Shown: in pieces, positions 46,294 through 55,338 of the stretch
Layout: the number at the start of each line of letters is the position of its first letter
How positions within the stretch are numbered: position 1 is the stretch's first letter
Source of the DNA: Psychrobacter sp. P11G3
GTDB lineage: Bacteria; Pseudomonadota; Gammaproteobacteria; Pseudomonadales; Moraxellaceae
Direction: 5' to 3'
Length of the DNA: 64,000 nucleotides
NCBI RefSeq assembly: GCF_001435845.1
Contig: NZ_CM003596.1
Span: 2,339,198-2,403,197 of the forward strand
The notes under the pieces: generated by a model
Told to the model about the DNA's origin: nothing
Databases searched by the model: none
What the model saw: only the letters and a program-made list of their open reading frames with translations
Position numbers and translations under genes: made by a program

Positions 46294-47793
46294 CTACTTC
46301 ATAGAGATAGTGGTATTTACGCCTTCACTAGCATCTTCATCAAACCAACGTGATATCACGGTTTTAGTCTGTGTATAAAACTGCACCGCTTGCTTGCCAT
46401 AAGGACCCAAATCTCCTAATTTACTGGCTCTAGACCCTGTAAACGAAAACATTGGTAGCGGTACTGGAATTGGTAAATTAATACCAACTTGTCCAACATC
46501 GATATCTTGTTGGAACTTGTGTGCATGGGCGCCAGACTGGGTGAAAATTGCGGTGCCATTACCATTTGGATTGGTATTGATAATCTTAATGGCTTCCTCA
46601 AGCGTGTCGGCATACATAATGCACAGGACAGGACCAAAGATCTCTTCGGTATAGCAGCTCATATCAGTGGTTACATTGTCTAAAATGGTCGGACCAACAA
46701 AGTTACCATTTTCATAACCTGCTACCTGACAACCACGGCCATCTAGTCTGAGGGTTGCGCCTTCATCGACTCCCGCTTGGATTAAGCGCTCAACACGGGC
46801 TTTGGCTGGCTTAGATATTAGCGGACCTAAATCTTTATCATCCTTGCCAGCAGACACTACCAGCTGTGCTGATTTTTCTACAATTTCATCAACCCACTGT
46901 TTAGATTCTCCAACCAATACCACAACAGACAGTGCCATGCATCGCTGCCCTGCTGCACCAAATGCGGCTCCTGCCAACTGATTCAGACTTTGTTCTTTAT
47001 TGGCATCAGGCATGATAACGGCATGGTTTTTTGCACCCATCATACATTGCACACGTTTGCCAGCTTGACCGGCTCGATCATACACATGCTTGCCCACCGC
47101 AGTTGAACCAACAAAAGATATCGCTTTTATATCTGGGTGATCGCACAGCGCATCCACCGTGTCTTTGCCTCCATGAACCACATTTAATACCCCTTTTGGT
47201 ATACCCGCTTCAAGCGCCAGCTCAACCAACCTCATGGTAACGATTGGGTTTTGTTCAGAAGGCTTTAAGATGAACGTGTTGCCTGTGGCGATGGCCATTG
47301 GAAACATCCATAGCGGTATCATGGCAGGAAAGTTAAAGGGGGTAATACCTGCACAGACACCTATTGGTTGCTGCACGGTATACATATCAACACTACTGGC
47401 GACATTTTCAATGTAGCCCCCTTGCTGCAAGTTACCGATACCTGATGCGTGCTCTACGACCTCAAGACCTCTAAATACATCACCTCTAGCATCTGCCAGT
47501 GTCTTACCTTGTTCTTCAGTCAGTAGCGCTGCCAGCTCATCCATATTTTCACGTATCAGTTGTTGATACTTTAAGAAAATACGAGCTCGTTTACTGATAG
47601 GTGTGATACGCCAGCTCTTAAAAGCCTCAGATGCCATTTTGATGGCTTGATCGATTTCCTCAGGTGTTGATTGTGGTACCTTGGCGATAACTTCTTGAGT
47701 GGCTGGATTGGTGATATCAATCCATTCTGTGGTAGTCGATTCAGTAAATTCGCCGTTTATCAATTGTTGTACGTTGCGTAGTTCTGCAGTCAT
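46294..47793 (-). CDS. mmsA: CoA-acylating (methyl)malonate-semialdehyde dehydrogenase
   Basis: Oxidises malonic or methylmalonic semialdehyde with NAD and CoA to acetyl-CoA or propionyl-CoA plus CO2. The 499-residue protein has the aldehyde dehydrogenase pattern: [37 protein letters not shown], the catalytic Cys in [12 protein letters not shown] and, diagnostic for Mms[21 protein letters not shown] and QTKTVISRW. No valine-degradation genes are nearby; the place in the rut operon makes the malonic semialdehyde from uracil its natural substrate. It is followed by ribB (108 bp) and preceded by rutG (40 bp). Confidence 0.94.
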   Translation of the reverse strand: MTAELRNVQQLINGEFTESTTTEWIDITNPATQEVIAKVPQSTPEEIDQAIKMASEAFKSWRITPISKRARIFLKYQQLIRENMDELAALLTEEQGKTLADARGDVFRGLEVVEHASGIGNLQQGGYIENVASSVDMYTVQQPIGVCAGITPFNFPAMIPLWMFPMAIATGNTFILKPSEQNPIVTMRLVELALEAGIPKGVLNVVHGGKDTVDALCDHPDIKAISFVGSTAVGKHVYDRAGQAGKRVQCMMGAKNHAVIMPDANKEQSLNQLAGAAFGAAGQRCMALSVVVLVGESKQWVDEIVEKSAQLVVSAGKDDKDLGPLISKPAKARVERLIQAGVDEGATLRLDGRGCQVAGYENGNFVGPTILDNVTTDMSCYTEEIFGPVLCIMYADTLEEAIKIINTNPNGNGTAIFTQSGAHAHKFQQDIDVGQVGINLPIPVPLPMFSFTGSRASKLGDLGPYGKQAVQFYTQTKTVISRWFDEDASEGVNTTISMK

Positions 47794-47833
47794 GACACGA
47801 TTCCTTAAGGTAATATCAAATAGGTGTTTAAAT

Positions 47834-49192
47834 TTATGGATTGAGCTTTAAGAGCGGCTCTGATGTAGCAATTTCTCTCTCAGTGGTCACGCTCACCTCT
47901 TTTTGTTTGTTTTTAAAATTGAAAACGAGATTCATAAGAATGGCTAAAAAAGTAGCGGTACCGATACCACCTAAATCAAAACCGGCAATGTTTAGTGAAT
48001 AGTTGCCAGTACCTAAGATTACTGGGACGGCGGCTACCAACATATTGCCATTCTTACTGAAATCAATTTTTGCATTCATCCAGATACGCGCACCAGCGAT
48101 CGTAATCAAACCAAAGACAACGATTGAAGCACCGGTCAAAATAGGCACTGGGATGGTGCTGACTAAAGTTCCAAACTTAGGAGATAAGCCCAATAAGATT
48201 GCAAAGACACCTGCTATGACAAAGACGACTGTAGAGTAGATTTTGGTCGCGGCCATCACGCCGATGTTTTCTGCATAAGTCGTCATACCAGTACCGCCTA
48301 CCGAGGCTGAAAGCGTGGTACAAAGGCCGTCAGCGAAGAATGCTCTACCCATATAAGGCGAGATACTTTTGCCAGTCATGGCTTCTACTGCTTTGAAATG
48401 ACCAAGGTTTTCAGCGATTAAGATGATAAAGACAGGTGCAATGACTAATATGGCACTGGTCTCAAAGACAGGAGAATAAAGGGTTGGAATGCCGAACCAA
48501 GCGGCATTTGCAATTGGACTAAAATCAATAGGCGTGCCCATACCCATCACATTGGTTAATAGGAAATAAATAAAATATGCAGCGACCAATCCGATTAACA
48601 GTAACAGGCGCCTGACCATACCTTTGGTGAATACAGCGACTGAACAAATACATAATACGGTGACTAACGCCATCCAAGAGTCAAAGCTACTGCCGATGAC
48701 GCTTTGTATGGTGACAGGCGCTAAGTTCAACCCGATAATCATGACAATGGACCCAGTGACCACAGGTGGCATCAAGTTCTCAATCCACTCTGTCCCTGTT
48801 TTCATTACCAGCAGACCCATCAATGCATATAAAATCCCGCAGACAACGGTACCCCCAAGGGCAATACCAATATTTGGATTGATACCAGTACCGCTATACC
48901 CTGTCACTGCTGCGACCGCTCCGATAAATGCGAAGCTAGAGCCCAAATAACTTGGTACGTGACCGCCAGTAATCAGAAAGAAAAGTATCGTGCCTATACC
49001 AGTGATAAGCATGGTTAAGCTAGGATCAAAGCCCATCAGTAAGGGAGCTAAGATTGTCGCACCAAACATTGCGAATGAGTGCTGTGCGCCTAACACCACA
49101 CTTTTACCCATTGGTAAGTATTCATTGATACCTACCGGTGTCGTTTCTAGGTTCCCGGTGTAGGGACGCCATTTCACAAACCATTTATCCAT
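47834..49192 (-). CDS. rutG: Uracil/pyrimidine permease RutG (NCS2 family)
   Basis: Proton symporter for uracil (and perhaps thymine) uptake. I chose the ATG at 49192 ([17 protein letters not shown]), preceded by AAGGA; the frame opens at 49249 inside rutF and has no ribosome binding site there. The 452-residue protein has about fourteen hydrophobic segments, with [22 protein letters not shown] near TM1, [15 protein letters not shown], and the substrate-site Glu in [18 protein letters not shown]. It follows rutF by 44 bp, as in E. coli. Confidence 0.94.
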   Translation of the reverse strand: MDKWFVKWRPYTGNLETTPVGINEYLPMGKSVVLGAQHSFAMFGATILAPLLMGFDPSLTMLITGIGTILFFLITGGHVPSYLGSSFAFIGAVAAVTGYSGTGINPNIGIALGGTVVCGILYALMGLLVMKTGTEWIENLMPPVVTGSIVMIIGLNLAPVTIQSVIGSSFDSWMALVTVLCICSVAVFTKGMVRRLLLLIGLVAAYFIYFLLTNVMGMGTPIDFSPIANAAWFGIPTLYSPVFETSAILVIAPVFIILIAENLGHFKAVEAMTGKSISPYMGRAFFADGLCTTLSASVGGTGMTTYAENIGVMAATKIYSTVVFVIAGVFAILLGLSPKFGTLVSTIPVPILTGASIVVFGLITIAGARIWMNAKIDFSKNGNMLVAAVPVILGTGNYSLNIAGFDLGGIGTATFLAILMNLVFNFKNKQKEVSVTTEREIATSEPLLKLNP

Positions 49193-49236
49193 TTTGAATA
49201 TCCTTAAAAAAAGTAGAGGTGTGATACTTAGTACAC

Positions 49237-49818
49237 TTAATTCGTGCACTTACTCAATTGATGGTAGTCTCGATTGAAATAGATGAGACTTTCACAATCA
49301 GGCTTGTGTTTGATATCCAATACTTCACAAATAAGAATATCGTGGGTCCCCACCGAGCTGATGAGTTTGATTTTGCAATCAAAAGAAATGCTGGCATCCT
49401 CTAATACAGGCGATCCGGTTGACAGCGTGGACCAGTTGCCTTGCTCAAATCTTTCTTCCAGCGCCTTTTTACCACCGAACACACCGCTCAAATCTTTATG
49501 TTCAAGACCAAGTGTGTTGACGCATAGCACCATATTTTCTTTAAAAAATTTGTATACAGAAGCGCTTCGGTTTAGACACACTAATAGGGTTGGCGGTTCG
49601 TCAGTGACACTGCACACCGCTGAGGCTGTAAATCCTGCGCGCCCTGCTGGACCCTCAGTGGTAATAATGTTCACGGCAGCCGCCAACTTGCTCATCGCAT
49701 CTCTAAAAGACTGCTGCATGTCGGTTAAGTTTCCTGCCGTAGAGGTGAATGATTCTTTAGACTTATGTTTCATTAATGAGGATTGCGTTACTTGGCTTTC
49801 TTTAATTACTGTATTCAT
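49237..49818 (-). CDS. rutF: NADH:flavin (FMN) reductase RutF
   Basis: Provides reduced FMN to RutA. The 193-residue protein has the flavin reductase-like domain: [43 protein letters not shown] and [21 protein letters not shown]. The first 35 residues are a hydrophilic extension not usual in RutF. The start at 49818 has AAGGA upstream. It lies 132 bp after rutC. Confidence 0.93.
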   Translation of the reverse strand: MNTVIKESQVTQSSLMKHKSKESFTSTAGNLTDMQQSFRDAMSKLAAAVNIITTEGPAGRAGFTASAVCSVTDEPPTLLVCLNRSASVYKFFKENMVLCVNTLGLEHKDLSGVFGGKKALEERFEQGNWSTLSTGSPVLEDASISFDCKIKLISSVGTHDILICEVLDIKHKPDCESLIYFNRDYHQLSKCTN

Positions 49819-49950
49819 CTGTCATTTCCTTTTAAACAATATTCCGCCACATGTGTAGTCAACTAAAGCGCCCTACTACAGTCCAATGCTAGGCGGTTCA
49901 ATGTCAGGTAACTTTAAATTCACTAACTGCAGTTATTTTTAAGCAGGTTT

Positions 49951-50334
49951 TTATCCAATGTGCGCTATGGACGCGATTTCGACCAAAGCGTCTGGTTTAA
50001 CCAGCCCGCATTGGATACAAAATCTTGCTGGCTTTTCATTGGGAAAAAATTCTGCATAGACTTGATTGACCGCGTCATAATCTGCCCAATCTTTTACAAA
50101 GATTGAATTAAAGGTCACATCATCCATATCGCCGCCAGCGGTTTGAATAACGTTTTGAATCGTTGTTAACACATGGCGAGTTTGAGCAGCGGCATCACCC
50201 ACATGTACGACATCGTTGTTTTCATCGAAAGGCAAAGTGCCCGAGACATAAACGATGTTGTCGGCCTTAGTCGCTGGCACATAAGGGGCTAATGGTTTGC
50301 TGGTACCTTCAGGGATAATCACTTGTTTAGACAT
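49951..50334 (-). CDS. rutC: 3-aminoacrylate deaminase RutC (RidA family)
   Basis: A RidA/YjgF-type protein that hydrolyses the toxic enamine 3-aminoacrylate. The 127-residue protein has [26 protein letters not shown]-like helix [13 protein letters not shown], and the conserved Arg in [24 protein letters not shown]. Length and pattern fit RutC closely. It sits between rutB (74 bp) and rutF. Confidence 0.94.
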   Translation of the reverse strand: MSKQVIIPEGTSKPLAPYVPATKADNIVYVSGTLPFDENNDVVHVGDAAAQTRHVLTTIQNVIQTAGGDMDDVTFNSIFVKDWADYDAVNQVYAEFFPNEKPARFCIQCGLVKPDALVEIASIAHIG

Positions 50335-50408
50335 ATCTACATTCCTATTGTGGTTAGATTAAGTATGAAGCGCTTGGTTTAGATGCTAAAAACTGGCTAA
50401 GTAAAACG

Positions 50409-51128
50409 TTAGCTATCTGAAAAACACTGCTGCATGCTGGCAACATCAGATACCCAACCAAAAAAGGTTTTTACGTTATATAGTGTGGCGTCATGAGCTT
50501 CTACTGGCCCTGCCTGATAACAAGCGTCATCTAATAACACCCCAAAATACTCAAGGAAAAATCCATCTCGAAGCGTAGATTCAACGCAGACGTTGGTCGC
50601 GATACCAGTGAGTAATAGATTACGTATGCCTCGTGACCGCAATACGCTATCGAAGTTGGTGTTCGCAAAGCCGCTATATCGAGGTTTATCTATAACGATG
50701 TCTTGAGGCGCAGGGCTAAGCTCGTCGACCAACTCATAATCCCAGCCCCCTTTTGCCAATAATGTTCCCTCAAGCTCGGGATTCTTACGCATGGTTTTTA
50801 GGGCATTTGATTTGTGATAATTAGGCGACCCGCTACCACCCGCTTCTACATACTTGTTGTCCCAGCCATTTCTAAAGTAGATAACTTGTATGCCAGATTG
50901 ATGCGCAATATTCACGGCCTGCTTTATCTTATCGATGACGGGTTTGGTCGCTGTGACATCGAACCCAGCCAAATCTAGATAACCACCTTGGCTGGCATAC
51001 GCGTTTTGCATGTCCACGACGATCAGCGCCGTTTGGGAGGGATCTAACTTGATAGGTTCAGGCAACGACTCTAAAACAGGAGAGGATTCCTTGGTAAAGT
51101 CTGCACAAATTGTATTAACCGAATTCAT
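50409..51128 (-). CDS. rutB: Ureidoacrylate amidohydrolase (peroxyureidoacrylate/ureidoacrylate) RutB
   Basis: Isochorismatase-fold amidohydrolase that releases carbamate from ureidoacrylate or its peroxide. The 239-residue protein has the Asp of the triad in [22 protein letters not shown], the Lys in [12 protein letters not shown] and the Cys in [20 protein letters not shown]. The start at 51128 has AAGGAG. It follows rutA by 14 bp, and the two are likely coupled. Confidence 0.95.
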   Translation of the reverse strand: MNSVNTICADFTKESSPVLESLPEPIKLDPSQTALIVVDMQNAYASQGGYLDLAGFDVTATKPVIDKIKQAVNIAHQSGIQVIYFRNGWDNKYVEAGGSGSPNYHKSNALKTMRKNPELEGTLLAKGGWDYELVDELSPAPQDIVIDKPRYSGFANTNFDSVLRSRGIRNLLLTGIATNVCVESTLRDGFFLEYFGVLLDDACYQAGPVEAHDATLYNVKTFFGWVSDVASMQQCFSDS

Positions 51129-51142
51129 ATCTGCTCCTTTTA

Positions 51143-52246
51143 TTAGGCTTCGCTGACAGCTTGGCTGGCAACTGGTGTATCAACATTGATGCGGCTCTGC
51201 ATCAGCGGTTGAATTCTGCTACCAAAATCTTCCACGCCTTGCACGAAATCATCAAAGGTCAGTAGAACGCCATCCGTACCTTGTACTTCAGCGACTTCGT
51301 CTAACATACTGGCGACATTTTCAAAAGAGCCGACAAGCGTACCCATATTGATATTGACTGGTGAAACGCTTGAGGCCATATGGCGAACGTTGGTATCTTT
51401 GCCTGATGTTTTGTCCTTACCGCCTTGCGACTGCAACCAATCAATGGCTTCGAAATCCGCACCATCATTGTATGATTGCCACTTTGCTTGGGCTTTTTCA
51501 TCGGTCTCATCTGCAATGACCATAAAGAGGACATAGGTCGGAACGTTACGACCCGTCTTATCCGTGTGTACCTTTAAGCGATCATTGATACCGGCATAGG
51601 CAGTTGGCGTGTTCAGACCTTTACCGAAGACAAAGTTGTAATCAGCGTATTTTGCAGAGAACGCCAAGCCTGTATCTGATTGGCCCGCACAGATAATCTT
51701 CATATCCGCTTTTGGAATAGGCTTCACCTGACAGTCATTCATCTGAAAGAACTCACCCTTCAAATCAGATTGGCCTGTTGCCCAAAGATCTCTTAAAATT
51801 TGTACATATTCAGATAGGTAGTCATAGCGCTTACCAAAATAATCATCACCTGGCCACATGCCCATCTGTCCATATTCTGCTTCTTGCCAGCCAGTCACGA
51901 CATTCAATCCAAAACGCCCGTTTGAGATGCTATCAAGCGTTGATGCCATTCTCGCTACGATCGCAGGTGGCATGACCAACGTTGCTGATGTGGCATAGAT
52001 TTTTATTTTGGACGTTACTGCCGCGAGTCCTGCCATCAGAGTAAAACTCTCGAGGTTATAATCCCAAAACTCAGTTTCCCCGCCAAAACCGCGCAGTTTG
52101 ATCATCGAGAGCGCAAAATCAAAACCATAGTGCTCAGCCCGTTGCACAATTTGTTTATTTAGCTCAAATGTTGGCTTGTATTGCGGCGCGTTTTTTGAAA
52201 TTAACCAGCCATTGTTACCAATCGGACAAAAAATACCTATTTCCAT
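51143..52246 (-). CDS. rutA: Pyrimidine monooxygenase RutA (LLM class flavin-dependent)
   Basis: Opens the uracil ring between N3 and C4 with FMN and oxygen, giving (peroxy)ureidoacrylate. I chose the ATG at 52246, preceded by AGGTGA; the reading frame opens at 52321 with a hydrophobic lead that is not part of the family. The 367-residue protein starts [18 protein letters not shown], and has [38 protein letters not shown] and [18 protein letters not shown], all typical of RutA. First gene of the operon, with an elaborate control region upstream. Confidence 0.96.
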   Translation of the reverse strand: MEIGIFCPIGNNGWLISKNAPQYKPTFELNKQIVQRAEHYGFDFALSMIKLRGFGGETEFWDYNLESFTLMAGLAAVTSKIKIYATSATLVMPPAIVARMASTLDSISNGRFGLNVVTGWQEAEYGQMGMWPGDDYFGKRYDYLSEYVQILRDLWATGQSDLKGEFFQMNDCQVKPIPKADMKIICAGQSDTGLAFSAKYADYNFVFGKGLNTPTAYAGINDRLKVHTDKTGRNVPTYVLFMVIADETDEKAQAKWQSYNDGADFEAIDWLQSQGGKDKTSGKDTNVRHMASSVSPVNINMGTLVGSFENVASMLDEVAEVQGTDGVLLTFDDFVQGVEDFGSRIQPLMQSRINVDTPVASQAVSEA

Positions 52247-52316
52247 GATTTCACCTATACGTTTGAGGAAGAAAAGAGCGATAAAAGAAATAAAGATTAT
52301 TTCATGTTTTTTATGT

Positions 52317-52332
52317 AGCATAATTTATGCCA
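52317..52332 (-). promoter_or_regulatory. Sigma54-like -24/-12 promoter for the rut operon
   Basis: On the minus strand TGGCATAAATTATGCT matches the TGGCAC-N5-TTGC pattern with GG and GC 10 bp apart. It would start transcription roughly 60 nt before rutA. In E. coli the rut operon is under NtrC control, so this is coherent. Confidence 0.5.
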
Positions 52333-52385
52333 AATAAATTAATTTTTATTTATCAATAACTTATATATTTTTTTCACAAAAATTA

Positions 52386-52403
52386 TTAAACCATATGGTC
52401 TAA
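52386..52403. promoter_or_regulatory. RutR-like operator
   Basis: TTAAACCATATGGTCTAA contains the core ACCATATGGT, close to the known RutR consensus (TTGACCA-N2-TGGTCAA). It lies between rutA and rutR, 140 bp from the rutA start. Confidence 0.7.
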
Positions 52404-52420
52404 AAATATGCAGAAAAATA

Positions 52421-52480
52421 GTGCGGGCTGTTATAAATTGGTGCAAAATGTTATAAAATAGTGCACAAATGTATAAATTA
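52421..52480. repeat. Three tandem 20-bp direct repeats in the rutA-rutR control region
   Basis: Units start at 52421, 52441 and 52461. Each begins GTGC, then four variable bases, then TGTTATAAA or close to it. Copies one and two share TGTTATAAA exactly; the third is ATGTATAAA. The 20-bp period puts the copies on one face of the helix. They lie 90-165 bp upstream of the sigma54-like element, where enhancer-binding proteins act. Confidence 0.75.
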
Positions 52481-52718
52481 TTTATAAGTACATTTTGATG
52501 GTGGTTTGGATGAAGATAAGGTGGAATGAGCAGCAGAAAAGATGGGGTAACAGCGGGTTGCTTTAGTCTGTAAACCTGTAAACCGATATGGTATTGCTCG
52601 CTGTTGGAGTAGTTGGCATACCCGTTTTGATCAACCAGTAGCATCTGCCTTTGGTTACTTCGACCCTTTTTTAAATTGAATCAACTATCATTTAAAATTA
52701 GGTTCATATGGCTTTACG

Positions 52719-53369
52719 ATGAGGGAAAATATAGTGAAAGAATACGCACTAAAAGAAGAGACAGAGACGAGTGCAAAGATATTAAAAAAGAAAGAACATA
52801 TCATTAATGCTGCATTGATCGTATTTTCCCAAGAGGGATTGAATGGCGCGCGCATGGAGCAAATTGCCGACGAAGCTGACATATCTAAATCGAATATATT
52901 TTATTACTTTCAAAGTAAAGAAGTTCTGTATGTTGCTGTTTTAGAAAAGGTGCTGAGTAAGTGGTTATCGCCTTTGAGTGAGATTAACGCTAACCAAGAT
53001 CCAAGGGTTGCCCTTAAGACCTATATTGAAGAAAAGTATAAAATCTCAAAAAAATCACCGGCAGCGTCAAGACTATATGCGTTAGAGATTATACAAGGGG
53101 CACCTCATTTGATGGCCGTATTAAAAGGCCCTTTGAAATCTTTGGTTCGTGAAAAGGTGGCAGTGATTGATGGCTGGATTGCAGATAACAAGATTAAGTC
53201 CGTGTCTGCCATCCATTTGATTTTTCATATTTGGGCAGTCACTCAGCACTACTCTGATTTTTCTACGCAAACTGAAGCGGTATGTAATCATAGCTTGAGA
53301 AATAAAAAGTTCGCTAATGAGGCATTAAACACTAGCATTCAACTTCTGGTAGATAGTTTGATTCCGTGA
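52719..53369 (+). CDS. rutR: TetR-family regulator RutR
   Basis: RutR senses uracil and thymine, and in E. coli represses rut genes. The 216-residue protein has a TetR-type HTH (KKEHIINAALIVFSQEGLNGARMEQIADEADISKSNIFYYF) near residues 25-65 and the C-terminal RutR-type domain (YALEIIQGAPHLMAVLKGPL, AIHLIFHIWAVTQHYSDF). The WAVTQHYSDF segment is characteristic of RutR. It is divergent from rutA, with the operator between. It is followed by repeat copy R3, a likely terminator. Confidence 0.93.
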   Translation: MRENIVKEYALKEETETSAKILKKKEHIINAALIVFSQEGLNGARMEQIADEADISKSNIFYYFQSKEVLYVAVLEKVLSKWLSPLSEINANQDPRVALKTYIEEKYKISKKSPAASRLYALEIIQGAPHLMAVLKGPLKSLVREKVAVIDGWIADNKIKSVSAIHLIFHIWAVTQHYSDFSTQTEAVCNHSLRNKKFANEALNTSIQLLVDSLIP

Positions 53370-53398
53370 TTTGATATGAGTAAAGTAAGTTCCCCAAT

Positions 53399-53459
53399 TC
53401 GAAAAGCCCCAATCTAAAGATTGAGGCTTTTTTTATGTCCGTCATTTAAGGGCTGTAGT
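53399..53459 (+). repeat. Terminator-like dispersed repeat, copy R3 (rutR terminator)
   Basis: CGAAAAGCCCCAATCT, hairpin closing with AGATTGAGGC and T-run, then ATGTCCGT and GGGCTGTAG, as in copies R1 and R2. It marks the right edge of the rut cluster. Confidence 0.78.
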
Positions 53460-53641
53460 TTAAATAAAGACTGTAGTTTAAATAAAACACTACATGGCTA
53501 AAACTTCTTTTCTCCAACCCCTATAGTCACGATTGTATAAGGATGACTTGGGAGAACTCAGCACCTACAAGTGAGGTTAGCAACCAAAGTAAGTAGTGAT
53601 ATAATGTCCTGATAATTGATATTTCATGAAAGGGTTACATT

Positions 53642-53920
53642 ATGGCTCGTACCGCTAGCGCATTGCACATTTTAGTAAAACATAAAGAACAAGCTGAGGA
53701 CATTATTGCCAAGCTTAAAAAAGGCGCTAAGTTTGACGTACTGGCCAAGCGATACTCAACCTGCCCATCAGGTAAAAAAGGTGGCAGCTTAGGCGAGTTT
53801 GGCAAAGGTGATATGGTAGGGCCATTCGATAAGGTTTGCTTTACCGGCGAACTATTTACCCCGCATTTAGTAAAGACCAAATTTGGCTGGCATGTCGTAA
53901 AAGTCATTTATAGAACTTAA
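53642..53920 (+). CDS. ppiC: Parvulin-type peptidylprolyl isomerase (PpiC)
   Basis: A small cytoplasmic cis-trans prolyl isomerase. The 92-residue product is a single rotamase domain with the whole family pattern: ASALHILVKHKEQAEDII, FDVLAKRYSTCPSGKKGGSLGEFGKG, VGPFDKVCFTG and KTKFGWHVVKVIYR. Length is exactly that of E. coli PpiC. No signal peptide is present. It starts at the ATG at 53642, following AAGGGT. Confidence 0.95.
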   Translation: MARTASALHILVKHKEQAEDIIAKLKKGAKFDVLAKRYSTCPSGKKGGSLGEFGKGDMVGPFDKVCFTGELFTPHLVKTKFGWHVVKVIYRT

Positions 53921-53968
53921 GCGTTGAAGCTCTGATTGTAAGCCACCTGAGCTATATCTCAAATATCG

Positions 53969-54018
53969 TCCTGATTCGCATATGCTTTAATATCGTGGTA
54001 ATTATGTGCGAATCAGGA
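53969..54018. repeat. Inverted repeat between ppiC and the pirin pseudogene
   Basis: Perfect 12-bp arms TCCTGATTCGCA (53969-53980) and TGCGAATCAGGA (54007-54018) with a 26-nt loop. It may end the converging transcripts, though the T-run is weak. Confidence 0.5.
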
Positions 54019-54131
54019 TTTGATGTTTGGTCGACCTACCCCTTCTAATCCTTACGTCAAACTCCCCTTATTTTACTTAAGCAGTTTTCTACGAGTTAAG
54101 GTCAAATAGTGAGGGGCGAGATAAGTTGTAA

Positions 54132-55070
54132 TCAACCTTTCAAACCTTTAGGTAATTCAGGCGCGGGCAAGCGCTTCATATCAGAGTCAACATTACCGAA
54201 ACGCTCATGACCATTATTCCAATCAACAATAGATTGCTCAATCTCAGCTTTGTTATCAGCTACGAAGTTCCACCACATTAGTACTTGGTTATTCAGCGGT
54301 TCGCCGCCGATGAACATGATACGTGTGCCCTTTTTAGCAGCCAACTTAATACTTTTGTTATTAGCAATATCGCTATTATGAAAACGGAATAACTGGTCTT
54401 GCTTGCAAATATTGCCTTCGGACTCTACTTCCCCTTCTGAAACCAAAATACCGTACTCAAAGTCTGGCTCTAAATTCAATGTCGCTTCGCCATCTTGCTT
54501 GAAGTACACATCTATACCGACCAGTTTAGAATACTGAATGGTAGGCGCTTCAAATGTCTCACCTGATGTATTGGTATAACTGCCTGTCGTCAGTATCATC
54601 TCTACGTTGCCCTCGCTCCATGTCGGTAGCTTAGGATAATGATGAAAACTGAGTTCGATTTTCTGAGCGGTGGGAAGCGCAATCCATAGCTGCACCATAC
54701 TGATACCACGTGCGGCATTTTCTGAACCACCCGTATCTGGAAAGACACTTTGCTCTGTATGACTGATACCTTGGTGCAGACCTGTACCTGCGGTCATGAC
54801 ATTGACTTGGTTTTTGGTAATAACCTGTTCATTACCTAAACTGTCTTTATGCAGCCCTTCACCATTTAGCATCCAGCTGAAAGTCTGCAAATTAGTATGC
54901 GGATGGCGACCCACTTGCATCCCTGCATCATCCTGACCAAAATTAGCAGGACCTGCTTGATCTAAAAAGCATCACGCACCGATAGGTTTTTTGCCTTTGT
55001 TAGGTAGTAAACGTGCGATTGGAATACCGCCGACATCAGCCAGCTTTGGCTCTAATGTTTGAATACTCAT
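54132..55070 (-). pseudogene. Pirin family protein, interrupted by in-frame TGA at codon 33
   Basis: Pirins are cupin-fold iron proteins, some with quercetinase activity. The full frame starts at the ATG at 55070 (after GGAG) with MSIQTLEPKLADVGGIPIAR and runs through two cupin domains (VGRHPHTNLQTFSWMLNG; MTAGTGLHQGISHTE) to 54132, 312 codons. Codon 33 is TGA (54974-54972), where pirins have Trp in the conserved GAWCFLDQAG. A single G-to-A change explains it. Downstream of the stop the frame is intact, and the next ATG is codon 51 (54920), which would lack the first strands of the N-terminal cupin. Hence most likely inactive, unless read through or a sequencing error. Confidence 0.85.
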
Positions 55071-55338
55071 GAAATTACTCCTTTCTTGATACTCTATATA
55101 TTACAAATAATGAGCGTAGAAAAGTGTTGAATGGTTGTTGGTACTTCCATGCTCAATACATCGGCAGCTGACGTCTTATCATTTAGCGTTTTACCATTTA
55201 TATTAACGCTGCTGCTAATGGCAAAGATATAAATAACGGTGCGGTAGTTTTACTGCTTATTTTCTCTGCAGTACTATCTAAATTTATTATGCCACTACAG
55301 GTACAATAAAAAGGATATATAATTGACGCATCTAAAAT

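Noticed and set aside
49283-49858. A 191-codon frame opposite rutF
   Set aside because: It overlaps the well-supported rutF almost fully, with no family features and poor composition.
52421-52480. 20-bp repeats as a CRISPR array
   Set aside because: There are no spacers between units, only three copies and no cas genes.
54972-54974. The pirin TGA as a selenocysteine codon
   Set aside because: The position is a conserved Trp in pirins, not Cys, and no selenocysteine-type hairpin was evident after it.
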